Assembly (NCBI GenBank): GCA_025062095.1
Contig: JANXAZ010000001.1
Span: 41,112-105,111, forward strand
Length of the DNA: 64,000 nucleotides
From: Geminicoccaceae bacterium
GTDB lineage: Bacteria > Pseudomonadota > Alphaproteobacteria > Geminicoccales > Geminicoccaceae
Direction of reading: 5' to 3'
A program made the translations under genes and the position numbers. Positions 38,654-46,245 of the stretch are shown here, one piece after another. Position 1 is the stretch's first letter, and every line of letters starts with the position of its first letter. The notes below the pieces were generated by a model. It did no database searches and was not told the DNA's origin. It was given only the letters and a program-made list of their open reading frames with translations.

Positions 38654-40558
38654 GTGGCGCAACAAACCGGTCAAGACGTCTTCGTCGCCAATCTCGGCAA
38701 GATCTACGGCTATTACACCGGCGTCTTCTTGGCTTTCGTCGTCTTCCTCGCGATCCTCGAGCAGCTGGGCGTGCCCGGTTACATCCTCGGTTACGCCTTC
38801 GTGTTGCTCACGATCGCGGTCTACGCCGGGATCGGCATTCTCTCCCGTACGGCGCAGGTCTCCGAATACTACGTCGCCGGGCGGCGCGTGCCCGCCTTCT
38901 ACAACGGCATGGCGACCGCCGCCGACTGGATGAGCGCCGCCTCCTTCATCGGCATGGCCGGCTCGCTCTACGCCCAGGGCTATGACGGCCTCGCCTTCAT
39001 CCTCGGCTGGACCGGCGGCTACGTGCTCGTGGCGGTGCTCGTCGCACCGTACCTGCGCAAGTTCGGCGCGTACACGGTGCCCGACTTCCTGGCCGCGCGC
39101 TACGGCGGCAACCTGGCGCGGTTCATCGGCGTGATCATCCTCGTGAGCTGCTCGTTCATCTATCTCATGGCGCAGCTCACCGGCACCGGCCTCGTCGCGG
39201 CGCGCCTGCTCGGCATTCCGTTCGAGTACGGTGTCTTCGTCGGGCTCGTCGGCATCCTCGTCTGCTCGATGCTCGGCGGCATGCGGGCGGTCACCTGGAC
39301 CCAGGTCGCTCAGTACATCGTGTTGATCATCGCCTATCTCATCCCGGTCGTGATCCTCTCGACCCAGAAGACGGGCGTGCCGCTGCCGCAGCTCGTCTAC
39401 GGTCAGATCCTGCAAGAGATCACGACGCTCGAGCGGACGGCGGCGTATATCGCGCCCTTCGTCGGCGAGGCCAAAGGGCACACGACGCCCTTCTGGTTCC
39501 GCGATCCGCTGAACTTCTTCGGTCTCATCTTCTGCCTCATGGTCGGCACCGCGTCGCTGCCGCACGTGATCATGCGGTTCTTCACCACCCCGAGCGTGCG
39601 CGAGGCGCGGCAGTCGGTCGGTTGGTCGCTGCTGTTCATCTTCATCCTCTACTTCACGGCGCCGGCTTACGCGGTGTTCGCGAAGTACGAGGTGTTCACC
39701 AACGTGCTCGGCAAGGACATTTCGACCCTGCAGGCGGTGGCGGCTCTGCCGTCGTGGATCTTCACCTACGGCAAGATCGGGCTGCTCAAGATCTGCGGCG
39801 CGAACGCCGCCAGCCCGGAGGCGGTGTTCGCCGCCTGCCAGGCGGTCAAGGACGCCGCGGGCAATCTCGCTCCGGTCAAGACGCTCACTTTCAACCACTT
39901 CTCGATCCTGCCCGACACGGTGGTCCTCGCCACCCCGGAGATCGCGGGCCTGCCGTATGTGATCGCCGGCCTCGTGGCGGCGGGCGGTCTCGCCGCGGCC
40001 CTGTCGACCGCCGACGGCCTCCTGCTCGCCATCGCCAACGCCTTGAGTCACGACATCTACTACAAGATGCTCGACCCCAAGGCGCCGACCGCGCGCCGGC
40101 TCATCGTCGCCCGGGTGTTGTTGATCTTCGTCGCCCTGCTCGCCGCCTATACGGCGATCACCCTGCCCCAGGGGATCCTGATCTTCGTCTCCTGGGCCTT
40201 CTCGGTGGCCGCCTCGGGCTTCTTCCCCGCGCTCGTCTTGGGCGTGTTCTGGAAGCGCTGCACCACCGCCGGGGCGATCGCCGGAATGATCGCGGGCTTC
40301 GTGGTCTGCGTGGTCTACATGTTCGGCACCGAATATTACGGGATGGCGCGCTGGTTCCAGGGCACCTGGCTCAGCCGTCAGGGACTGTCGAACATCGCTT
40401 CGGGTGTGATCGGCATCCCGGTCGCCTTCCTCGTGACCATCGTCGTGAGCCTGATGACCAAGGCACCGTCCAAGGAGCTGCAGGACTTCATCGACCAGAT
40501 CCGCGTTCCCAAGGGCGGCCCGGTGATGGGCGAGGAGAAACCCGCGATCGGGCACTGA
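38654..40558 (+). CDS. sodium:solute symporter (SSS family, VC_2705/ActP-like)
   Basis: A 634-residue inner-membrane protein with about thirteen to fourteen helices. SSS features include YYVAGRRVPAFYNGMATAAD, GYDGLAFILGWTGGYVLVA and the sodium-site region GLAAALSTADGLLLAIANA. The partner DUF4212 gene upstream and the sequence type suggest transport of acetate or another short carboxylate, as known for ActP relatives; the substrate is inference. The start is GTG at 38654, thirteen bases after the small subunit. A stable UUCG hairpin lies 30 bases after the stop. Confidence 0.93.
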   Translation: MAQQTGQDVFVANLGKIYGYYTGVFLAFVVFLAILEQLGVPGYILGYAFVLLTIAVYAGIGILSRTAQVSEYYVAGRRVPAFYNGMATAADWMSAASFIGMAGSLYAQGYDGLAFILGWTGGYVLVAVLVAPYLRKFGAYTVPDFLAARYGGNLARFIGVIILVSCSFIYLMAQLTGTGLVAARLLGIPFEYGVFVGLVGILVCSMLGGMRAVTWTQVAQYIVLIIAYLIPVVILSTQKTGVPLPQLVYGQILQEITTLERTAAYIAPFVGEAKGHTTPFWFRDPLNFFGLIFCLMVGTASLPHVIMRFFTTPSVREARQSVGWSLLFIFILYFTAPAYAVFAKYEVFTNVLGKDISTLQAVAALPSWIFTYGKIGLLKICGANAASPEAVFAACQAVKDAAGNLAPVKTLTFNHFSILPDTVVLATPEIAGLPYVIAGLVAAGGLAAALSTADGLLLAIANALSHDIYYKMLDPKAPTARRLIVARVLLIFVALLAAYTAITLPQGILIFVSWAFSVAASGFFPALVLGVFWKRCTTAGAIAGMIAGFVVCVVYMFGTEYYGMARWFQGTWLSRQGLSNIASGVIGIPVAFLVTIVVSLMTKAPSKELQDFIDQIRVPKGGPVMGEEKPAIGH

Positions 40559-40587
40559 GCGGAGCCGGCCGGCGCGCGTCGGATCCG

Positions 40588-40611
40588 GGGCGGGGCCTTC
40601 GGGCCCCGCCC
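40588..40611 (+). terminator. UUCG-capped GC hairpin after the symporter gene
   Basis: GGGCGGGGCC-TTCG-GGCCCCGCCC is a perfect ten-base-pair stem. The following bases (GCGTTCC) hold no T-run, so it may slow 3' exonuclease decay of the symporter message rather than terminate fully. Confidence 0.4.
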
Positions 40612-40634
40612 GCGTTCCGCGGGGAGGCGGAAAG

Positions 40635-40967
40635 GTGGACCGGGTCCTCGAAGCCCTCGCCTATTATTTCTTCGCGGCGCCGATCTACGGCATCGGCAAT
40701 TTTCTTCTCGCCGCGCTCATGTGGACGATGCTCGGGCGGTTCGTGCTCGGGCTGTTCGTGCCCCAGGATTGGGACTTCTACATCTGGCGGGCGTTCCGCC
40801 GCCTGACCGATCCGATCCTCGATCTCGTCCGGATCGTCACCCCCTCCTTCATGGTCGAGGCGCTGTTGCCGCTCGTCGCCGTGTGGTGGCTGATCGTCGC
40901 GCGCATCGGCTGGTGGATCCTCTGTCGCGCCCTCGGTCTCGCCCCGACCGTCGATTCCCCCTTCTGA
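40635..40967 (+). CDS. small unassigned membrane protein
   Basis: A 110-residue protein starting at GTG 40635 with GGGGAGGCGG upstream. It has two or three hydrophobic segments (IYGIGNFLLAALMWTMLGRF and VEALLPLVAVWWLIVARIGW) around a central charged stretch. It resembles small YggT-like membrane proteins in length only. It follows the symporter and precedes another small membrane protein by 17 bases, so a common transcript is likely. No function is proposed. Confidence 0.75.
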   Translation: MDRVLEALAYYFFAAPIYGIGNFLLAALMWTMLGRFVLGLFVPQDWDFYIWRAFRRLTDPILDLVRIVTPSFMVEALLPLVAVWWLIVARIGWWILCRALGLAPTVDSPF

Positions 40968-40983
40968 GCCGGGATCCGGCGCG

Positions 40984-41370
40984 GTGGAACGGGACGGCTC
41001 CGATCCGATCGAGCGCGCCGCCGAGATCTCGGTCCTGCGCGGGGTCGGCTTCGGCAGCCTGGCGATCGGCTGCGCCTGTCTGGGGCTCGCCCCCTATCCC
41101 GTGGTCGCGCTCTATCTCGCCGCCGCCTCGGCGCTGCTCATGGCCGCGATCCTCGCGCTCAAGGGCCGCCTCGCGCCTCGTCGGCCCTACACGCGCACGG
41201 AAGCCTGGCTCCTGCTCGACCCCCGGCCGCGCCTGGCTCCCGCGGTGGCGCAACGGCTCGTGGGCCGAGCCCTCGCGCGCACCTTCCACCGCTACGCCCG
41301 GCTCGCCCTGCGCGCATCGATCGGGCTCTGGCTCGCGGGCCTGATCGCGCGCCTCTTCGGCCTCGGCTGA
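40984..41370 (+). CDS. small unassigned membrane protein
   Basis: A 128-residue protein starting at GTG 40984. Two hydrophobic segments lie at about residues 20-60 (GFGSLAIGCACLGLAPYPVV and onward), followed by an amphipathic stretch and a last helix near the C-terminus (IGLWLAGLIARLFGLG). It is coupled in position to the previous small membrane gene (16-base gap). I do not recognise the family. Confidence 0.75.
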   Translation: MERDGSDPIERAAEISVLRGVGFGSLAIGCACLGLAPYPVVALYLAAASALLMAAILALKGRLAPRRPYTRTEAWLLLDPRPRLAPAVAQRLVGRALARTFHRYARLALRASIGLWLAGLIARLFGLG

Positions 41371-41375
41371 GCCGG

Positions 41376-41407
41376 AAAAAAAAGAGCGCGGCCGTTTCCG
41401 GCCGCGC
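41376..41407 (-). terminator. Rho-independent terminator of the OmpA-lipoprotein gene
   Basis: On the minus strand GCGCGGCCG-GAAA-CGGCCGCGC forms a nine-base-pair stem with a GNRA loop. It is followed by TC and eight T residues (41383-41376). It lies 29 bases beyond the stop of the OmpA-domain gene. Confidence 0.9.
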
Positions 41408-41435
41408 CCTCGGTCGCGAAACCTGCCCGCGCGGG

Positions 41436-42326
41436 TCAGCGCTGACGGACCTCGACCCGCCGGTTGCGCGGCTCGCGGGTGTTGTCCGGGGTGGGCACCG
41501 CGAGGCGGGTCTCGCCGTAGCCGCGCACGGTCATGCGGTCGCGCGAGACGCCCTTGCGCTCGAGGTACTCGGCGACGGCGCGCGCGCGACGTTCCGAGAG
41601 CCGCTGGTTGTAGGCGGCGGGGCCGGCGGTATCGGTGTGACCCGCGACCTCGACCCGGAGGTTGGTGTTCTTCACCAAGAGGTCGGCGACGCGATCGAGC
41701 GTCGGGAAGAAAGCCGGCTTGATCACCGCCTTGTCGAAGTCGAAGAGCACGTCTGCGGCGATCGTGATCGTCTCCGGGGCCGCCGCCGCGGCCGGCTCGA
41801 TGAGCGCGAGCGCCTCGAAGAACTGGTTCTTGCAGTAGGCGATGTCGCGCGGCTGGAAGTTCTCCTCCTGCTGCTCCATCCAGCAATTGAAGCGCGCCAC
41901 CGCCTTGCCCGCCGCGTCGGGATTGCGCGTCGCCCCGCCGGCATTGAGCGCCGCCACGAGGCGATTGCGCGCGCTCGTGAGCTCTTCGACCTTGTCGGCG
42001 GGGAGCTTGCGCGAGGCGATCGGGGCCGGCTCGGGCGCGGCGCCGCCGGCGGCGGCCATGGCGTTCTCGGCGTGGTAGACCGCGCTCCGGTAGTGCTCCA
42101 TGACGTTGAACTCGTACTCCGCGTGCTCCATGGAGTACTTGTAATAGGCGGCCCGATAGGGATCGGCTCCGGGGCTCGTCGCACGAGCGCGCTTCATCGT
42201 CTGGGCCGCCGGTCCGGCCTCCAACAGCCGCCCGAAGATGTCGGTGTGACCGGGCGGACGATCTCCGCAGCCCGCGAGAAGCGCCAGGCCGCTCACCGCG
42301 GCGGCTACGCGAAGATGCCTGAGCAT
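41436..42326 (-). CDS. OmpA-domain outer-membrane lipoprotein
   Basis: A 296-residue lipoprotein. The ATG at 42326 opens a lipoprotein signal (VAAAVSGLALLAGCGD, lipobox LAGC), with GGGAGCAAGG upstream. A helical middle region carries Cys pairs (NCWMEQQ, AYCKNQF). The C-terminal OmpA/Pal-like peptidoglycan-binding domain includes DVLFDFDKAVIKPAF, VEVAGHTDTAGPAAYNQRLS and RRARAVAEYL. It anchors the outer membrane to peptidoglycan. Longer frames from 42494 lack the lipobox context. Terminated by the strong hairpin at 41376. Confidence 0.92.
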   Translation of the reverse strand: MLRHLRVAAAVSGLALLAGCGDRPPGHTDIFGRLLEAGPAAQTMKRARATSPGADPYRAAYYKYSMEHAEYEFNVMEHYRSAVYHAENAMAAAGGAAPEPAPIASRKLPADKVEELTSARNRLVAALNAGGATRNPDAAGKAVARFNCWMEQQEENFQPRDIAYCKNQFFEALALIEPAAAAAPETITIAADVLFDFDKAVIKPAFFPTLDRVADLLVKNTNLRVEVAGHTDTAGPAAYNQRLSERRARAVAEYLERKGVSRDRMTVRGYGETRLAVPTPDNTREPRNRRVEVRQR

Positions 42327-42556
42327 GCGACCTTGCTCCCTCTGCTCTGCTCCCGTGGCTTCCGGTGATACCGGCATCGGTCGCGCCTGGGAACGCTCGC
42401 CTCGCGCGAGGAGACGCCGGACGACGGCAATCGGGCCGCGCTGTTGTGCGTTTCCTACACCCCGCGCGGGGCGGCGCGTGCGACGTCCCGGCACCTCCGA
42501 AGCGGCGCGCGCGGATGCTAACCGACGACGCAGCCGAGTCGGCAGCGGAGAGGGAC

Positions 42557-42754
42557 ATGCAGGAGAGCGAAGGTCTCGGGACCCTGGGTTGGGTGCTGCT
42601 CGCCGTCCTCCTTCTCGAGGTGGTGGTCGCCCTCGCCTTCGGGTTCAGCAAGCTCGTCTATCTGGCGCTTCCGCTCACCGTCGTGGTGTTCGTGGCCATG
42701 GTCGCCCTGTGCACCGGGACCACGGGCAAGCCGAAACCCTCTCAAGGCTCCTGA
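42557..42754 (+). CDS. small two-helix membrane protein
   Basis: A 65-residue protein starting at ATG 42557, which has GGAGAGGG just upstream; an in-frame ATG at 42515 has no such site. Two hydrophobic helices ([20 protein letters not shown] and [20 protein letters not shown]) are joined by a short loop, and the tail is polar. It overlaps the 3' end of thyX by 13 bases tail-to-tail and is divergent from the OmpA gene. The function is unknown. Confidence 0.6.
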   Translation: MQESEGLGTLGWVLLAVLLLEVVVALAFGFSKLVYLALPLTVVVFVAMVALCTGTTGKPKPSQGS

Positions 42755-43788
42755 GACCGCGGCGGCGCGCGTTCGGCGGTGGCGAGCTCGGGGAGAGCGG
42801 CGCGCAGCTCCTCCCATTCGCGGCGGCTCAGCCCGAGAGCCTCGGGATCGACCGCCTCCCCGCGCAGCGCCCGGCGCACCGCCTCGCGCGCCGGCCCGGA
42901 GAGCGTGAACGCCTTGCGCCGATAGTCCTCGAAGGCCTCGTAGGCGAGCGGCACCCAGCGCCGCACGACGTCGAGGATCACCTGCGCATAGGCGCGAATC
43001 TCGGCCTGGGCGTGCGGATCCGCCCGGAGCTCGAGGAAATGCAGGAGATTGTGGAGATCGATCTTCCAGTACCACTGGGTGTAGGTGGACAGGGGCAGGA
43101 CCAGGCGCGCGAGCTCGCGCGCGATCCCGTATCCCTCCACGCCTTCGCCGCCTTCTCCCAACAGCCGCTCGTAGAGCGTGAAGTCGGTCTCGGCCGCGCG
43201 CTTCATGCGCCGGATCACCTCGGCTGCGACCTCCGCGGCGAGGGTTCCCTCCCGGCCCTGTTTGTTCGTCGTCGATTGCGCGGCGGTGGCCTGCACTTCC
43301 GGTTCGGGCAGGTCGAACAGCCGCGCCTGTTCGGGGCCGGGGCCCTTGCGCTCGATGCGGAACAGCTGCAGGAATTCGCGATCGGGTAGGTAGAACTCGC
43401 GGTCGAGAATCGAATAGCGTGCCGAATACTCGTTGACGTTGGCGGTGCGGTGACGGATCCACTGCCGCGCGACGAAGATCGGCAGCTTGATGTGGAACTT
43501 GATCTCGCACATCTCGAACGGGCTCGTGTGGCGGTGGCGCATGAGATAGCGAATGAGCGCCCGATCCGAGCTCGGCTTCTTCGTGCCCTTGCCGTAGGAG
43601 ACGCGCGCGGCTTGCACGATCGCGGCGTCGTCGCCCATGTAGTCGATCACCCGCACGAAGCCGTGGTCGAGCACCGGCAGCGGCAGACCCAGGATCTCCT
43701 CGAGCGCGGGCACGGTCGCCCGTCGGGTGGGCTGCTGGTGCGCGCGCAACGCCTCGATCTCGGCGAGTTTCTCGGGCTCGAGCCGCAT
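42742..43788 (-). CDS. thyX: flavin-dependent thymidylate synthase
   Basis: A 348-residue ThyX enzyme making dTMP from dUMP with methylene-tetrahydrofolate and FAD. The ThyX motif RHR-x7-S is present in [35 protein letters not shown] precedes it, and [20 protein letters not shown] marks the C-terminal part. The ATG at 43788 is used; the frame continues upstream to 44019 through the tmRNA gene and is not real there. The C-terminal tail of about 60 residues is longer than in many ThyX proteins. It is divergent from the ssrA gene. Confidence 0.95.
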   Translation of the reverse strand: MRLEPEKLAEIEALRAHQQPTRRATVPALEEILGLPLPVLDHGFVRVIDYMGDDAAIVQAARVSYGKGTKKPSSDRALIRYLMRHRHTSPFEMCEIKFHIKLPIFVARQWIRHRTANVNEYSARYSILDREFYLPDREFLQLFRIERKGPGPEQARLFDLPEPEVQATAAQSTTNKQGREGTLAAEVAAEVIRRMKRAAETDFTLYERLLGEGGEGVEGYGIARELARLVLPLSTYTQWYWKIDLHNLLHFLELRADPHAQAEIRAYAQVILDVVRRWVPLAYEAFEDYRRKAFTLSGPAREAVRRALRGEAVDPEALGLSRREWEELRAALPELATAERAPPRSQEP

Positions 43789-43861
43789 CGTCGGTCGCCA
43801 CTTCCGCTTCTTGGGCCGCGGGGCTTTGTGGGCCCGCGGGCGCCGGCTGTCGAGGGGACGG

Positions 43862-43889
43862 TTGCGGCTCGGTGACGGTCGCCTATATT
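43862..43889 (+). promoter_or_regulatory. promoter of the tmRNA gene
   Basis: TTGCGG (43862-43867) and TATATT (43884-43889) are 16 bases apart. Transcription would begin near 43896, just before the acceptor piece of ssrA. Confidence 0.6.
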
Positions 43890-43896
43890 GAGAGCG

Positions 43897-44172
43897 CCGG
43901 CTGCGGCCGGAGATGGCGATGAACCCTACCCGGAATAGGCGTCGCGGACCCGGGGGCAGAGCCCGGCGCCTCCACCAATCCGAGCCGGGCCCCCGCGAGC
44001 GCGCGGGGCCCGGCCGCACGGGGGCGACTCAGGATCGACGCGCGCAATAAAGGGGTAGGTTTCGCCCGGCATGGTACCGCCGTTATCGGGCCGAACCCAC
44101 AAGTGCCAACGACAATCGTCTGGCGCTCGCTGCCTGATTTCGATTAGGTAAGCGCGGCCCGGGGGGCGCCGG
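43897..44172 (+). ncRNA. ssrA: transfer-messenger RNA, circularly permuted two-piece form
   Basis: The acceptor piece comes first and ends in CGCCTCCACCA at 43977, with T-arm CCGGG/CCCGG and a non-canonical loop. A GC-rich intervening hairpin (about 43984-44013) follows and is normally removed. The coding piece starts at 44020 with GGGGGCGACTCAGGATCGACG; its first seven bases pair with CGCCTCC of the acceptor piece. The resume frame at 44105-44137 reads ANDNRLALAA and then TGA. The permuted order is known from alphaproteobacteria. The ten-codon tag is short and lacks the usual Glu/Phe-rich middle. The 3' end of the coding piece is approximate. Confidence 0.9.
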
Positions 44173-44238
44173 GCAACAGAAGCCCCCCACCTCCCTCTCC
44201 TCCGGGAGGGAGCGAGGCCAGAAGCGGTCGCGAAAAGG

Positions 44239-44724
44239 ATGGCGCGCAGCGCGATCGATTACGGACGACTGGTCGAGCAGGCTCTGCGCACGGTGGTGCG
44301 CGACGTGCTCCGTCGGCTGGCCACCGAAGGCCTGCCGCCGCCGCACCATTTCTACATCACTTTCCGCACCTCCGATCCCGGCGTGGAGATGCCGGAGTAT
44401 CTGCGCGAGCGCTATCCCAACGAGATGACCGTGGTCCTGCAGTATCAGTACTGGGACCTCGAGGTCGACGACCACGGGCTCTCGGTCACCCTGAGCTTCA
44501 ACGACGTGCCGCACCGGCTGCGCATCCCCTTCCACGCCATCAAGGTCTTCGCCGATCCGGGCGCCGAGTTCGGCTTGCAGTTCACCCTCGAGCCCGAGAT
44601 CGTCCCCCTCGCGTCCTCCGAGCGCAAGCCGCAGACGCCGGCCAAGAAGGACGAAGAAGAGCCCCGCGGCCCGCCCAAGGGCGGAGCCGAGATCGTCGCC
44701 CTCGACCGCTTCCGCAAGAAATAA
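44239..44724 (+). CDS. sspB: SspB-type ClpXP adaptor (alphaproteobacterial)
   Basis: A 161-residue protein of the alphaproteobacterial SspB family. SspB binds ssrA-tagged proteins and delivers them to ClpXP. The N-terminal tag-binding domain spans about residues 1-125 (HHFYITFRTSDPGVEMPEYL, VVLQYQYWDLEVDDHGLSV, RLRIPFHAIKVFADP). A flexible Lys/Pro/Glu-rich linker follows, and a C-terminal ClpX-binding tail ends in AEIVALDRFRKK. The gene lies directly downstream of the tmRNA gene, pairing tag and tag receptor. Confidence 0.93.
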   Translation: MARSAIDYGRLVEQALRTVVRDVLRRLATEGLPPPHHFYITFRTSDPGVEMPEYLRERYPNEMTVVLQYQYWDLEVDDHGLSVTLSFNDVPHRLRIPFHAIKVFADPGAEFGLQFTLEPEIVPLASSERKPQTPAKKDEEEPRGPPKGGAEIVALDRFRKK

Positions 44725-44841
44725 CCGCGCGCGACCGCTCTCCGCGCCCGCCGACGTCGCTTTCGCCGCCGTCCGCGCGCCGCGTCGACAGCGCCGGCCG
44801 GCTGCGCTAGGCGCAGGCCCGGAACGAGCGGAGGACGACCG

Positions 44842-46245
44842 ATGAGCGGTGCGGGCCAGGTGCGCGTCGAAACCGACAGCTTCGGACCGATCGAGGTCCC
44901 GGCCGAGCGCTACTGGGGAGCCCAGACCCAGCGCTCGTTGCAGAACTTCCGCATCGGGGGCGAGCGCATGCCGATCCCCCTCGTCCGCGCGCTGGGGATC
45001 GTCAAGCTCGCCTGCGCGCGGGTGAACCTGCGCATCGGGGCGCTCGAGCCCCGGATCGCGGAAGCGATCGTCAAAGCCGCGCAGGAAGTGGCGGAGGGCA
45101 AGCTCGACGAGGAGTTCCCGCTCGTCGTCTGGCAGACCGGCTCGGGCACCCAGACGAACATGAACGCGAACGAGGTGATCGCCGGTCGCGCCAACGAGCT
45201 GTTGGGCGCGCAGCGGGGCGGCAAGAGCCCGGTCCATCCCAACGACCACGTCAACCGCGGCCAATCCTCCAACGACACCTTCCCCACCGCCATGCACGTG
45301 GCGGCGGCGCGCGAGATCCACGACCGGCTCCTGCCCGCCCTCAACCACCTCCACGCCGCGCTCGCCGGCAAGGCCAAAGCCTTCGCCGATGTGATCAAGA
45401 TCGGGCGGACCCATCTGCAGGACGCCACCCCGCTCACCCTCGGCCAGGAATTCTCCGGCTGGGCGCATCAGGTGGCGACGGGGATCGAGCGGATCCGCGC
45501 CGCGCTGCCCCGGATCTACGAGCTCGCCCAGGGCGGAACGGCGGTCGGCACCGGTCTCAACACGAAAAAGGGCTTCGCCGAGGCGGTCGCGGCCGAGATC
45601 GCCCAGATCACCGGTCTTCCTTTCGTGACCGCGCCGAACAAGTTCGAGGCTCTCGCCACCCACGACGCGATGGTCGAGCTCTCCGGAGCTCTCAACACGG
45701 TGGCGGTGAGCCTCACCAAGATCGCCAACGACGTCCGCCTTCTCGGCTCGGGCCCGCGCTGCGGGCTCGGCGAGCTCAGGCTGCCCGAGAACGAGCCCGG
45801 CTCCTCGATCATGCCCGGCAAGGTCAACCCCACGCAGGCCGAGGCGCTCACCATGGTCTGCGCGCAAGTGATGGGCAACCACGTGGCGGTCACGATCGGC
45901 GGCCTGCAGGGCCATCTCGAGCTCAACGTCTTCAAGCCGGTGATCGCCTACAACGTGCTGCAGTCGATCCGCCTGCTCTCGGATGCGGCGCGCAGCTTCG
46001 CCGATCACTGCGTGGCCGGGATCGAGGCCAACCGCGAGCACATCCGCAAGCTCGTCGAGCAGAGCCTCATGCTCGTGACGGCTCTGGCGCCCAAGATCGG
46101 CTACGACGCCGCGGCCAAGGTGGCCCGGAAAGCGCACGCCGAGGGCAAGACCCTCAAGGAAGCGGCACTCGAGCTCGAGCTCGTGACGAGCGAGGAGTTC
46201 GAGACCATCGTGCGGCCCGAGACCATGATCGGGCCTTCGGAGTGA
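44842..46245 (+). CDS. fumC: class II fumarate hydratase
   Basis: A 467-residue cytosolic enzyme converting fumarate to malate in the TCA cycle. It has the superfamily signature [13 protein letters not shown] and the fumarase residues [33 protein letters not shown] and [20 protein letters not shown]. Length is typical. GGAGG lies upstream of the ATG. The 3' end overlaps the convergent AsmA-like gene by 92 bases. Confidence 0.98.
   Translation: MSGAGQVRVETDSFGPIEVPAERYWGAQTQRSLQNFRIGGERMPIPLVRALGIVKLACARVNLRIGALEPRIAEAIVKAAQEVAEGKLDEEFPLVVWQTGSGTQTNMNANEVIAGRANELLGAQRGGKSPVHPNDHVNRGQSSNDTFPTAMHVAAAREIHDRLLPALNHLHAALAGKAKAFADVIKIGRTHLQDATPLTLGQEFSGWAHQVATGIERIRAALPRIYELAQGGTAVGTGLNTKKGFAEAVAAEIAQITGLPFVTAPNKFEALATHDAMVELSGALNTVAVSLTKIANDVRLLGSGPRCGLGELRLPENEPGSSIMPGKVNPTQAEALTMVCAQVMGNHVAVTIGGLQGHLELNVFKPVIAYNVLQSIRLLSDAARSFADHCVAGIEANREHIRKLVEQSLMLVTALAPKIGYDAAAKVARKAHAEGKTLKEAALELELVTSEEFETIVRPETMIGPSE

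Noticed and set aside
43984-44013. GC-rich hairpin that looks like a terminator
   Set aside because: It is the intervening segment between the two tmRNA pieces and lacks a T-run.
43789-44019. N-terminal extension of thyX
   Set aside because: The extension passes antisense through the tmRNA acceptor piece and has low-complexity Arg/Pro sequence; the ThyX fold begins after ATG 43788.
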